Of a stretch of 61,561 nucleotides of DNA, positions 43,084-51,486 are shown piece by piece (positions within the stretch are counted from its first letter, which is position 1; each line of letters starts with the position of its first letter). The stretch covers positions 1 through 61,561 of the forward strand of contig CAXTHM010000016.1 of the NCBI GenBank assembly GCA_964244115.1. The letters run 5' to 3'. Both the position numbers and the translations under genes were made by a program. Origin of the DNA: CADCWK01 sp964244115. Lineage in GTDB: Bacteria; Chloroflexota; Chloroflexia; Thermomicrobiales; UBA6265. Under the pieces are notes generated by a model, which was not told the origin of the DNA, made no database searches, and worked only from the letters and a program-made list of their open reading frames with translations.

Positions 43084-45405
43084 CTACGCCTCGCCTGACA
43101 CCCAGTTCCCGGACGGGAGCGAGGCCTGGATCGGGGTCAGGGCGGCGGCGGGAAGGGAGACGACATAATAGTTGCCGATGCCGGGGATCGCGCCGAGCTC
43201 GGCCATCGTCTCGGCATCGATCGGATCGTCGACGTTGATGACGGTGATCGCCTCGGCCCGCGGGCTGTGCCGGCCGAGTTGCATCCCGGCGATGTTGACG
43301 CCGTGCCGCCCGAGGATCGTCCCGATCATGCCGATCATCCCCGGCTGGTCGGTGTGGTGCGTGATCAGCACGTAGCCGTTCAGACCGCGCTCGAACGGGA
43401 ACCGGTCGACCTCGACGATCTCCGCGTTCGAGCGGTCCCAGCGGACGGTGACGTGGTGGGGTGGGTCCGAGGCCGCCGTCAGCGTGAACTCCGGCAGCCG
43501 GTTGGCCCGGTTGTCGCCCTGGACGATCCGCAGGCTCATCCCGATCTCGTTGGCGATCAGCCGGGCGTTGACGGGCGTGACCCGTTGCTTCGCCCAGACC
43601 TGGAGGGCCTCGGCCAGCGCCACGCCCAGGGTGTGCTCGGCGATGTCCATCGGGACGTTGCCGTGGACCGTCAGCCGGAAGCCCGGCGCACCCGCCGGTT
43701 GCAGCACCGTCAGCAGGCGCCCGGCGGCGGCGGCGATCTCGGACAGTCGCCGCAGCGCCGGACCTTCCAGCGACGCGGCCGGCAGGTTGACGGCGTTCGG
43801 CACGGCTTCGCCCCGGAGCGCTGCCAGCGTCGTCGTGCTGATCACCTCGCCGATCGCTGCCAGCGCCTCGGCGCTCGACCCGCCGATGTGCGGGGTGACG
43901 ACGACGTTCGGCAGCCCGAACAGCGGGCTCGTCGTGGTCGGCTCGATCGGGAAGACGTCGACGGCCGCCGCCGCGACGTGGCCGGAACGGAGCGCCTCGG
44001 CCAGCGCCTCCTGATCGACGATCTCCCCCCGGGCGACGTTGAGCACGATCGCGCCAGGCTTCAACCTGGTGATCGTCTCGCGGTTCAGCATCCGGGCCGT
44101 CTCGGGTGTGACCGGGACATGGAAGGTGACGATGTCACTGGTCGCGAACAATTCGTCCAGCCCGACCGGCCGGACACCGAGCTCGTCGAACCGGGCCGGG
44201 GAGATCAGCGGGTCGTAGGCGATCACGTTCATGTCGAACGCGACCAGTCGCCGGGCGACGACCGAGCCGACGTGGCCGAGCCCGACGATGCCGATCGTCC
44301 GTCCGGCGAGATCGACCGGCTTGTAGCGCTTGCGGTCCCATGTCCCGGTGTGGAGGGTCGCATTGGCGTCGGTGATCTTCCGGGTCAGGGCGAGGAGGAG
44401 TCCGATCGTGTGCTCGCCGGCCGAGGTCGCGTTGGCACCCGGCGCGTTCAGGACGAGGACGCCGGCTGCGGTCGCCGCCGGGATGTCGATGTTGTCGACA
44501 CCGACGCCCGCCCGGGCCACGACGCGCAGTTGCCGAGCGGCGGCGAAGACCGCGGCCGTGACCTGCGTCTCACTGCGGACGACCAGCGCGTCGGCATCGA
44601 CGACGGCGTCGAGCAGCGCCGCCACGTTGGTCCCGTCGACATCGATGATCTCGGCGGCCGCGAGCAACCGCTCACGGGCCAGCGGGTGAAGCTGGTCGCT
44701 GACGACCACCTTCGGTCGATCGTGACGCGGGGGTTGCGCCGTGCCCGTCTCGTCACCGACCGTCGCCCCCTGCGCCGTCATGACCCGTTCCCGGACCCAG
44801 TCGCCGATCCGGGCGAGGTCGGGGGCGTCGATGATGTGGGTGGCGGACTCGGGCGTGACCTCGGCCATCGGGCCGATCGGCTGTCCAGCGTCCTCGGTCG
44901 CGAGCAGGTAGCAGTCGATCCCGGCGGCGGCGTAGTTCCGGGCATGACGCTCGCTGTCCTCGACGGCGGCGGCGCAGCCCTGCCGCTGGGCGACGGTGAC
45001 CTTGTCGTCGGCGAAGAAGAGCTCGATCGGGGGGAAGCCGTGGCCGCTCAGCCAGTCGGAGGTCATCCGGGCCGAACCGGCCGGCCGGGCCGTGATGATC
45101 ACGACATTGGCGGCCCCGAGCACGGCTTGCACGTCGCGGATGAACGCGACCGCCCCCGGCGCGGTCGCGAGGCGGCTGGCCGGGCCGTCAGGGCTGTAGA
45201 CCCAGTCGCGCACGCTGTCCGGGACGTTGAGCCCGGCGCTGTCGACGAAGGCCCGCTCCGGCAGATCGATCCCGAACTGCTCGGAGGCGGCGTGGGCGAG
45301 GGGGCGCGGGTGCTCGGTCAGGACGCCGTCGAGGTCCACCCCGAGGCGGAACGGGGCAACAGCCGTGATGGCGGCGGGCGTGGCAGGCTCGGTGGCGTTC
45401 AGCAC
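43084..45405 (-). CDS. serA: HAD-family phosphatase domain fused to D-3-phosphoglycerate dehydrogenase (SerA)
   Basis: A 773-residue fusion. Residues ~20-190 are a HAD domain of the deoxyribonucleotidase type: GVDLDGVL (motif I, nucleophile and acid aspartates), VVIITARP (motif II), FFADDKVTVAQRQGCAAAVEDS (lysine and acidic motifs III/IV). Residues ~235-545 are SerA: VVARAGVGVDNIDI, GRTIGIVGLGHVGSVVARR (NAD loop), VNVARGEIVDQEAL, TPHIGGSSAEA. The intervening-substrate-binding domain (~555-690) and a C-terminal ACT domain (~695-760, VLITHHTDQPGMIGMIG) follow, so serine feedback is likely. SerA catalyses the first committed step of serine synthesis. The HAD part could be a phosphatase of the same pathway or an unrelated fusion; the motifs do not decide. 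Confidence 0.88.
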   Translation of the reverse strand: MLNATEPATPAAITAVAPFRLGVDLDGVLTEHPRPLAHAASEQFGIDLPERAFVDSAGLNVPDSVRDWVYSPDGPASRLATAPGAVAFIRDVQAVLGAANVVIITARPAGSARMTSDWLSGHGFPPIELFFADDKVTVAQRQGCAAAVEDSERHARNYAAAGIDCYLLATEDAGQPIGPMAEVTPESATHIIDAPDLARIGDWVRERVMTAQGATVGDETGTAQPPRHDRPKVVVSDQLHPLARERLLAAAEIIDVDGTNVAALLDAVVDADALVVRSETQVTAAVFAAARQLRVVARAGVGVDNIDIPAATAAGVLVLNAPGANATSAGEHTIGLLLALTRKITDANATLHTGTWDRKRYKPVDLAGRTIGIVGLGHVGSVVARRLVAFDMNVIAYDPLISPARFDELGVRPVGLDELFATSDIVTFHVPVTPETARMLNRETITRLKPGAIVLNVARGEIVDQEALAEALRSGHVAAAAVDVFPIEPTTTSPLFGLPNVVVTPHIGGSSAEALAAIGEVISTTTLAALRGEAVPNAVNLPAASLEGPALRRLSEIAAAAGRLLTVLQPAGAPGFRLTVHGNVPMDIAEHTLGVALAEALQVWAKQRVTPVNARLIANEIGMSLRIVQGDNRANRLPEFTLTAASDPPHHVTVRWDRSNAEIVEVDRFPFERGLNGYVLITHHTDQPGMIGMIGTILGRHGVNIAGMQLGRHSPRAEAITVINVDDPIDAETMAELGAIPGIGNYYVVSLPAAALTPIQASLPSGNWVSGEA

Positions 45406-45887
45406 GGTCGACGGTCCTCGTGGCGCCCGTCGTGGCCCACGCGCGGGCCAGGTCAGGTCGCCGTGACGCCCGCCGGTCGCCCCGCTGCGACCCGGCCAGA
45501 CAGGGACACCCGCCCGGCGTCAGCGCCCGGCGAAATGCGTTCTCTTCGGTTCCGTGAGCGTAGCACCGCGCCGGTCTGCCGGGCAACATGAGCGGCTCGA
45601 ACGGCGTCCGATGACGATTGCGGGAACCGCTCGATTGCTGGCTCCCATCTCCGGAATGAGGAAGGGATCCCGTCCAGATGGTTCGTGATGATGGATGGCA
45701 CCCGTTCACCTCTCGTGCGCGGCTCATCGGTCACCGCCGGAGAATCCCCTTCCACGGCCAGTGTCGCCAAAAGACGGGCCATGGGGAACAGGATGTGCGG
45801 CGGAGCACCGGGCCTTACCAGCATCGGTACGCTGGCGGTGCGACTAGCGGACTCGCGTGGGATGCAGGATACGGATGGAGTGACAGC
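45406..45887. other. Divergent intergenic region, candidate serA promoter
   Basis: On the minus strand TTGCCC (45586-45581) and TACGCT (45562-45557) are 18 bases apart and could serve the serA fusion, leaving a leader of about 145 bases. I looked for a serine T-box (AGGGTGG...ACCGCG) and found none. The plus-strand frame open here is low-complexity upstream of ATG 45888. Confidence 0.3.
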
Positions 45888-46721
45888 ATGGAGCGGTCGA
45901 CAACAGCGTTCTCGATAACCGGGCTCCTCGACCGCGGCGGGGCGATCATCGCCCTCGCCCTTAGTTTGACTCCGCTCGCCGGGGCGCAGGACGCGACCCC
46001 GGACACGGCGACCCCGACGACGGGTGGTGGTGGCGTGATCGTCGCCAGCGCCGACCCGGCCCCGGTGATTCCGGAACCCGTCGATGGTGAGGTCACCGTC
46101 GTGGCCTACGGTCCGCTCGACGCGTTCAACATCCCGATCATCGTCGTCAACGGCACCGACGAGGCGGTCGAGGATGTCGAGATCGCCGTCTCGGTCGCTG
46201 GCGAGACAGGCCCGCCAGGCGCCGGTATCGACGATTCGACCCCGGTCGCCGAGGACGGCGTCCCGGACGACAGCGTCGCGGTCGATGACGCTCCGGCCAT
46301 CACCGGTCGCGGGCTGAGCCTGTTCCCGGACGCTCTCGGACCGGGTGAGGTCGCGATCGGCGCCATCACCTTCGACGGGGCCGACGTCGCGCCGGACGCC
46401 GAGCTGACCTTCACGATCACCACGCTGCCGGTCCGCGAGAGCAACCTCGACGAGCTCGACCTCGAGCTGTCCGACGTGTCATTCACCGACGGCACCTTCA
46501 CCGGCACCGCGACTAACGCGTCCGGGCAGGACATCCCCGGCGCCGTCAACGTCCGCGCCGTCTGCCAGGATGCCGACGGCAACCTGACCGGCTATGTGTC
46601 CGGCTACCTCGATGAGGACGGCCTCGCCGACGGCGCATCGTCGCCGTTCGCGCTCAGCGTCCCGCCGACGATCAGGTCCTGCGACGCCTGGCTGATCTCC
46701 GCCGGTGGCCGCAACTTCTAG
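45888..46721 (+). CDS. Exported FxLYD-like protein of unknown function
   Basis: A 277-residue protein with an N-terminal signal (about residues 18-34, GGAIIALALSLTPLAGAQ, with likely cleavage after AGA), a Thr/Pro-rich linker, and two beta-sandwich-like halves. The second half, FTGTATNASGQDIPGAVNVRAVC followed by GYVSGYLDEDG, fits the FxLYD domain found in secreted proteins; the first half, IPIIVVNGTDEAVEDVEIAV, may be a degenerate copy. ATG 45888 follows GGAG by seven bases. The role is unknown, probably extracellular or lipoprotein-like binding. It is followed by a good terminator. Confidence 0.65.
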   Translation: MERSTTAFSITGLLDRGGAIIALALSLTPLAGAQDATPDTATPTTGGGGVIVASADPAPVIPEPVDGEVTVVAYGPLDAFNIPIIVVNGTDEAVEDVEIAVSVAGETGPPGAGIDDSTPVAEDGVPDDSVAVDDAPAITGRGLSLFPDALGPGEVAIGAITFDGADVAPDAELTFTITTLPVRESNLDELDLELSDVSFTDGTFTGTATNASGQDIPGAVNVRAVCQDADGNLTGYVSGYLDEDGLADGASSPFALSVPPTIRSCDAWLISAGGRNF

Positions 46722-46742
46722 CCGACCACCGAGACCAACGGA

Positions 46743-46781
46743 GACCGACGGCGCCGGCGAATCTCGCTGGCGCCGTCGGTC
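46743..46781 (+). terminator. Intrinsic terminator of the exported-protein gene
   Basis: GACCGACGGCGCC (46743-46755) pairs with GGCGCCGTCGGTC (46769-46781), and the loop contains a further GCGA/TCGC pairing. It is followed by GCTTTTCTC. It lies 21 bases after the stop codon. Confidence 0.85.
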
Positions 46782-46786
46782 GCTTT

Positions 46787-47192
46787 TCTCTGGATGCGGA
46801 CTCGGCTCACGGTCGAGTCGGCCTGGCCGGTCGAGCGGTGCGGCCAGGAAGCCAGGATCATGGCCATCATCGGCCGGCCTCCCGGCCTCCCGGCTTCCCA
46901 GTCCACCAGCTCCGGACTGATGCCGTCGTCGCCGGCAGCGCGGCAGATCAGATCGACGATCGAGCCGCCGGTCGCGACGATCGCGTTACCGTGGAACGCC
47001 CGTGGCCGCCCGACCAACGGGGGAGACAACGATCGTGGCCCGAAACCACTGGCGACCTGGCAGCCGGTGCCGGGCCGGCGGGGTGATCCCGAGCAACGCC
47101 CGCGCACAGGAGGCCAGGACGGCGTCGACGATGCCGATCGGGGGAACGCGAACGAGACGAGGACGTGGCGGGGTCGTGCCGGACGGTCACGG
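46787..47192. other. No gene recognised
   Basis: About 400 bases between the terminator and the convergent PNPOx-like gene. Frames on both strands are open but lack a start with a ribosome binding site and show no family resemblance. Confidence 0.5.
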
Positions 47193-47735
47193 TCAGGACG
47201 CGCCCGCGCCGGTCTGCCGGGCCGCGTGGTGGGCGTCGACCTCTTCCCGCGGCATCGCGAAGGTGAACATCCGATCAGCGTCGATCCGGGCATATTGCGC
47301 CGGCGGACCCCACTCCATCCAGCCCGGACCGTAGATCTCGAGGCAGAGGTCCCGCAGGCCGCTCATCGCCGCGTCGTCGATGTCGATCAGGGCGCAGGTC
47401 CCATGGACGATGACGGCGAGGGATTCACCCGGCAGGTGGGTGGCGGAGACGGCCGGCCGGGCGCGGATGTGTCGGAACCGGGCCGAGTCCGGCGCCGAAC
47501 CGAACCAGAACCGACCCCGGTAGAACAGGCCGTCGACCGGGGCCGTCCGGGGCTCGCCGGCGGCCGTCACGGTGGCGAGAGTCAGGAGGCGCATCCCCGT
47601 CAGCCGCTCGGTGAGTTGCGCGGCGGTCAGCCGGCGCTCGGGACTGAAGATGCTGGACAGGTGCGGACCGACCCCGACGGTGCTCCGGTCGAGCAGGGCC
47701 TGGAGGTCGGTGAGGTCGGACGGGCGCTCGTGCAT
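47193..47735 (-). CDS. Pyridoxamine 5'-phosphate oxidase-like (split-barrel FMN) protein
   Basis: A 180-residue split-barrel protein. RLLTLATVTAAGEPRTAPVDGLFYRGRFWFGS is the typical opening strand pair with the flavin phosphate contacts, then FRHIRARPAVSATHLPGESLAVIVHGTCALID. ATG 47735 is preceded by GGGGGAG; the much longer frame upstream is shadow. Members bind FMN or F420 or act as general stress proteins; the C-terminal half (GPGWMEWGPPAQYARIDADRMFTF) fits the FMN-binding type. Substrate unknown. Confidence 0.75.
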   Translation of the reverse strand: MHERPSDLTDLQALLDRSTVGVGPHLSSIFSPERRLTAAQLTERLTGMRLLTLATVTAAGEPRTAPVDGLFYRGRFWFGSAPDSARFRHIRARPAVSATHLPGESLAVIVHGTCALIDIDDAAMSGLRDLCLEIYGPGWMEWGPPAQYARIDADRMFTFAMPREEVDAHHAARQTGAGAS

Positions 47736-47964
47736 GCATACTCCCCCGGTGAGGTGCCGAATGCGGCCGGTGACCGTCACCGGTCCGAACCACCGATGAT
47801 GACACCGAAACCGGACACCGCCGATCCGCATTCCCATCAGCCGACGAACGCGCCGCCCGATCGGCACCGGCTGGCCCTGCCCACCGTGGCGGAGACCGAT
47901 CGCGACGCCGGCACGACACCACAGGACACGAGGCAACGATGCAGACGCCCCGCGGCGATCGAAG

Positions 47965-48288
47965 ATGATGGCCTGGCTGACGGAGGTCCGACGACGCCTC
48001 GGCGGGTCCGACGGTGTCGCCGCCAGCGACTGTCCGCCCCGGGACCAGAAGATCATCCGCGTCACGACGGTTCGGAACGAACCGCTGGCCCGGCTGACGC
48101 AGCAGGTGCTGGAGGGCGAGGGGATCGGCGTCCTGCTCAAGCCGATCGGCCCTGGCTACGGCGGCTGGGGCAACGCCAACAACCTCATGCACGATGTCTA
48201 CGTCCTCGAAGGCGACGCCGACCGGGCCCGTGAGATCCTCGAAGGGGTTGGCAGCGGCGGCAACATCGTCCTGCCCGGCGACGGGTAG
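47965..48288 (+). CDS. DUF2007-like small protein
   Basis: About 107 residues. The core IIRVTTVRNEPLARLTQQVLEGEGIGVLLKP and HDVYVLEGDADRAREILEG has the ferredoxin-like beta-alpha-beta pattern of DUF2007 putative signal-transducing proteins, in which a short peptide substitutes one protein copy for another by inferring that both strands of the domain align. ATG 47965 and ATG 47968 are both possible starts. It converges with the gene ending at 48295. Function unknown. Confidence 0.55.
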   Translation: MMAWLTEVRRRLGGSDGVAASDCPPRDQKIIRVTTVRNEPLARLTQQVLEGEGIGVLLKPIGPGYGGWGNANNLMHDVYVLEGDADRAREILEGVGSGGNIVLPGDG

Positions 48289-48294
48289 CCCTGG

Positions 48295-48699
48295 TCAGGT
48301 CGTTCGACGGAGCGGCCGCACCCAGCACTGGTTGCCGATCGGGAAGGTCAACTCGTAGCCCTCGCCCCGGCGCGGCAGATCCACCCAGAGTGGCTCGCCC
48401 GACGCATCACGGGCGACGTCGACCGTGACCGGAACGCTGCGGAGCTGATCGCCCGGCGCGTCCTCCAGATCCAGATACCACGGCTCGTCGGCATCGCCAC
48501 CATCGGCGACTTCGAGCCCGAGCAGACGCCCGGCTTCCCCGACATCGAGGATCGCCCGATTCGGCTGCGTGACCGACGGCACAGGCGCGACGTCGGCGCT
48601 CCGACTGGCGGTCATCGACTCGGTCGGGATCAGCAAGCGAAGGGTGTTCCGGCCCGCGTCGACGACGACGCGCATCCCGCCGCCATGACCGGGATGCAT
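48295..48699 (-). CDS. Hypothetical protein coupled to the archease-like gene
   Basis: A 134-residue protein with no family I recognise. It begins MHPGHGGGMRVVVDAGRNTLRLLIP; ATG 48675 is an alternative start. The middle reads LGLEVADGGDADEPWYLDLEDAP, the end GYELTFPIGNQCWVRPL. The beta-rich, soluble character resembles small DUF2283-like proteins. It starts two bases after the stop of the upstream archease-like gene, so the pair form an operon. Confidence 0.5.
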   Translation of the reverse strand: MHPGHGGGMRVVVDAGRNTLRLLIPTESMTASRSADVAPVPSVTQPNRAILDVGEAGRLLGLEVADGGDADEPWYLDLEDAPGDQLRSVPVTVDVARDASGEPLWVDLPRRGEGYELTFPIGNQCWVRPLRRTT

Positions 48700-48701
48700 G
48701 C

Positions 48702-49163
48702 TCAGGACCGGACCAGACGGAGCGTGGCGGTCGTCTGGCCGTCGGCCGATTGCGTGATCTCCGGCGTCCCGCTGACCGAGAGCCCGACCGGAGGCCGGCC
48801 GCCGCTGGCCTCGCCCAGGACGACGCCCCAGGCGGTGTAGCCGCCCTCATCGGTCGTGAGCACACCGTCCAGCCGGGCGGTGGTCAGGCCCGTGCCGTTG
48901 GCGTCGAGCTGGGCGAGCAGGTCGTTGACCAGCTCGTAGAGGGCCTCGCCGTAGGAGTCGCCCTGGCCGCGGATCATCGCCGAGATCGACTGGGCGTCGG
49001 CCGGGCCCGGTCCGGCGTCGATCCCGACGCCCCGGGCGATGTTCAGGACCGACTGCAAGGCCGACCGGAGCGCCACGTCGATCGAGCCGGCGGTGACCGT
49101 GAGGTCGGCGGACGCGTCGGCCGTCCACGCGGTCAGGGTCGAACTGGAGGGTTGGGTCTGCAT
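48702..49163 (-). CDS. Archease-like (SHS2-fold) protein
   Basis: A 153-residue protein from ATG 49163 with AGGAAGAG upstream. WTADASADLTVTAGSIDVALRSALQSVLNIA and YGEALYELVNDLLAQLDANGTGL followed by WGVVLGEASG resemble archease: a first strand-helix with an acidic residue, then a helix ending in the L-x-x-L-x-E pattern, then a G-E strand. Archease helps RtcB RNA ligase; no RtcB is seen in the window. The usual HTAD start is weak here (WTAD), so this is a tentative call. Confidence 0.4.
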   Translation of the reverse strand: MQTQPSSSTLTAWTADASADLTVTAGSIDVALRSALQSVLNIARGVGIDAGPGPADAQSISAMIRGQGDSYGEALYELVNDLLAQLDANGTGLTTARLDGVLTTDEGGYTAWGVVLGEASGGRPPVGLSVSGTPEITQSADGQTTATLRLVRS

Positions 49164-49278
49164 GGTCGGGACTCTTCCTGTCCGGTGAGGCGTATGAGGG
49201 GGGACGCCCGGGTCATCCCGGCGACGCCCACTCCGTCGTTCCGCTGCCGAGTACGCATGGGCCACGCCAGCTCGTCCG

Positions 49279-49308
49279 TGCGATCCAGTGCGATCCGTTG
49301 CGATCCCG
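49279..49308. repeat. Three direct repeats TGCGATCC with exact 10-bp period
   Basis: TGCGATCC occurs at 49279, 49289 and 49299, all on one helical face, in the region between divergent genes (49163 minus, 49474 plus). Such phasing is typical of binding sites for a cooperative regulator. Confidence 0.7.
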
Positions 49309-49332
49309 TCACCGGCTGCTGGTACGGCCCCT

Positions 49333-49365
49333 GCAACGGTCGCCTCATCAGGAGGCGACCGTTGC
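49333..49365. repeat. Perfect 14-bp inverted repeat
   Basis: GCAACGGTCGCCTC (49333-49346) pairs with 49352-49365 around a five-base loop. It lies in the same 310-base divergent intergenic region (49164-49473), where a terminator is not expected unless a small transcript exists. The rest of that region contains no gene I recognise. Confidence 0.75.
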
Positions 49366-49473
49366 CCGCAATCCGGCTTCGAGCAGACGCCACGCCGACC
49401 CACGAGCACGACCGGGAGCGCCCGAGCGGCGACGACTAGACGATTGGCGACGGGCGGTCAGTGAGGGATAACG

Positions 49474-50667
49474 ATGAGCGCGACCAGCGATGCCCGGCAC
49501 CACCAGGACGAACCCCGCCCGGCCGAGGGGACCAGCCCGGCCGACGCCGTCGACACGAGTTCGGCCCCGGCGGCTGGCCGCGACATCTTCGCGATCCTGA
49601 AGGGCATCGTCTCCCGGATCGGCAAGGACCAGCTCACCCTCCAGGCCTCGGCCGTTGCCTATAACTTCATCTTCGCGATCGTCCCCCTGCTGATCTTCAT
49701 CACCGCCCTCTCGGCCGCCGTGACCCGGGCGATCAACGACGACACCGACGACACGGTCTCTACCATCGTCAACTGGTTGCTGGAGCGGATGCCGCAGTCC
49801 ACCGCCGAAGCGCTGGGCCCGACGATCGAGGGGGCGCTGACGGAGACCGGTGGCGGGATCATCTCGATCGGCGCCCTGTTGGCCCTGATCGGTGGCCGGG
49901 GCGCGATGGGCTCCCTCATGGGGGCGCTGAACGCGGCCTATCGTGTCCAGGAGACCCGGAGTTTCGTCCGGCGGCAGATCCTCGCCGTCGGCCTGACCTT
50001 CGCGACTGGCCTCGGCATCATCCTCGCGATCGCGCTCTTCCTGCTCGGCGGCCAGATCGGCACCTGGGTGGCCGAAGCGACCGGCGTCGGAGACATCTGG
50101 GCGACGGTCTGGAACATCGCCCGGTTCCCGATCATCCTCGTGATTCTGGTCGTCGCGCTGGCGGCGCTCTACTGGGCCGGACCCAACTCCGACATCCCCC
50201 TGCGCTGGCTGAGCCCCGGCGCGGTCTTCGCCGTGGTCGGCTTCGTCGTCGTCACGCTGTTCATCAACATCTACTTCCGATACGCCGGCGGCTACGCTGA
50301 GTCGTACGGGCTGCTGGGCGGCGTGCTGGCCTTTATCTTCTATCTCTACGTGATGAGCCTCGTCCTGCTGATCGGCGGCGAACTCAACGCCGCGCTGGCC
50401 CGGCGGGTCCCGCAGAAGGACGAGGCGACGGCGGAGGACGCGACCGTTCCGATCCACGTCGACGAGTCGGTCCGTTCGGCGATCCGGGATGCCCGCGTCA
50501 CCCTGACCCAGACCGGCGCCCAGGTCCCGGTCCCGGCTGCGGTGGCCGCGACCGGGACGGCGCCGGCGCACGCCGCCCGCAACCGGGGGCGGGCGATCCG
50601 CGGGCTGGCCGTCAGCGCGGCGGCGGCCGCGACCGGTCTGATCGCGTCGGTCATTCGCCGCCGTTGA
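49474..50667 (+). CDS. YihY/UPF0761 (BrkB-like) inner-membrane protein
   Basis: A 397-residue protein with about six membrane helices: LTLQASAVAYNFIFAIVPLLIFITAL (the family signature, about residues 50-80), then GAMGSLMGALNAAYRVQETRSFVRRQIL, and LRWLSPGAVFAVVGFVVVTLFI with YAGGYAESYGLLGGVLAFIFYLY near residue 290. The C-terminal ~80 residues are a cytosolic tail. The family was once called RNase BN but is now regarded as a membrane protein of uncertain role. The start at 49474 follows GAGGGA. Confidence 0.85.
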   Translation: MSATSDARHHQDEPRPAEGTSPADAVDTSSAPAAGRDIFAILKGIVSRIGKDQLTLQASAVAYNFIFAIVPLLIFITALSAAVTRAINDDTDDTVSTIVNWLLERMPQSTAEALGPTIEGALTETGGGIISIGALLALIGGRGAMGSLMGALNAAYRVQETRSFVRRQILAVGLTFATGLGIILAIALFLLGGQIGTWVAEATGVGDIWATVWNIARFPIILVILVVALAALYWAGPNSDIPLRWLSPGAVFAVVGFVVVTLFINIYFRYAGGYAESYGLLGGVLAFIFYLYVMSLVLLIGGELNAALARRVPQKDEATAEDATVPIHVDESVRSAIRDARVTLTQTGAQVPVPAAVAATGTAPAHAARNRGRAIRGLAVSAAAAATGLIASVIRRR

Positions 50668-50835
50668 ATCCGCTTTCGCAGCGGTGCTCCAGCGACATCC
50701 CCCATTGTGCGAAACGCGCATCTGCTACCCTGTGTGCGCCTCGGTTGCCCCATCCCGGCATGACCCGTTCGTCCCCATGCGAAACAGCATCGGCCCTTCG
50801 CGCGTTGTGGTGTGCGAAGGGAAGGCAACCGATCG

Positions 50836-51486
50836 ATGGATGTGGCACTCGGGATCGGGACGGACAGCCCGTCGGTGGACCGTTCCGCCGGCAGATACAG
50901 GGGAAGCGGCGTGACGGTGGCTGATGGCGATCTCGTCGGGCGTGCCCGGGCGGGCGATCAGGCCGCGTTCTCGGCGCTCTTCGAGCAGTTCCACGCCCAG
51001 ATCCTGAACTACATCCACCGGATGGTGAACGACCGCTCCCTCGCCGAGGACCTCACCCAGGACACCTTCATCAAGGCCTGGAACGCCCTCGCCGGCACGC
51101 GACCCGACCTGGCCTTCAAGCCGTGGCTCTACCGGATCGCGACCAACACCGCCATCTCCCATCTCCGCCGCCGCAAGCTGATCCAGTGGATCCCGTTCGT
51201 CGGCGGCGACGAGGACCTGCACCCGTCCGGCGAGTCGGTCGAGGGCAACGTCACCCGCTCGCTTGACATCGATCAGGCGCTGAAGCAGCTCCCCAAGCAC
51301 TACGTCGCCGTCCTCCTCCTCCGCCACTATCAGGGACTGTCCCTCGCCGAGACCGCACACGCCTTGAACATCACCGAGAACGCCGCCAAACTGCGGCTCT
51401 TTCGCGCGCGCAAGGCGTTCGCGGAGGTCTATGACGTCGAACGGCCAGGCGCCCTCGAGCCGAGTCGGACAGAGGGTGGCCGTTGA
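50836..51486 (+). CDS. ECF-type RNA polymerase sigma factor
   Basis: A 216-residue sigma factor. Region 2 spans about residues 30-100 (LVGRARAGDQAAFSALFEQFH, DRSLAEDLTQDTFIKAW with the usual helix 2.4, FKPWLYRIATNTAISHLRRRK). Region 4 spans about 135-190 (LPKHYVAVLLLRHYQGLSLAETAHALNITENAAKLRLFRARKAF). ATG 50836 after AAGG is one start; GTG 50911 with GGGGAAG would give a shorter form nearer the usual ECF length. It overlaps the anti-sigma gene, which should hold it at the membrane. Two near-identical GCGAAAC motifs at about 50708 and 50777 lie in its upstream region. Confidence 0.9.
   Translation: MDVALGIGTDSPSVDRSAGRYRGSGVTVADGDLVGRARAGDQAAFSALFEQFHAQILNYIHRMVNDRSLAEDLTQDTFIKAWNALAGTRPDLAFKPWLYRIATNTAISHLRRRKLIQWIPFVGGDEDLHPSGESVEGNVTRSLDIDQALKQLPKHYVAVLLLRHYQGLSLAETAHALNITENAAKLRLFRARKAFAEVYDVERPGALEPSRTEGGR

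Noticed and set aside
45406..45660. Possible serine T-box upstream of serA
   Set aside because: No AGGGTGG...ACCGCG antiterminator element and no terminator before the start.
46718..47293. 191-codon minus-strand frame
   Set aside because: Overlaps the terminator and the PNPOx gene end, and has no recognisable family.
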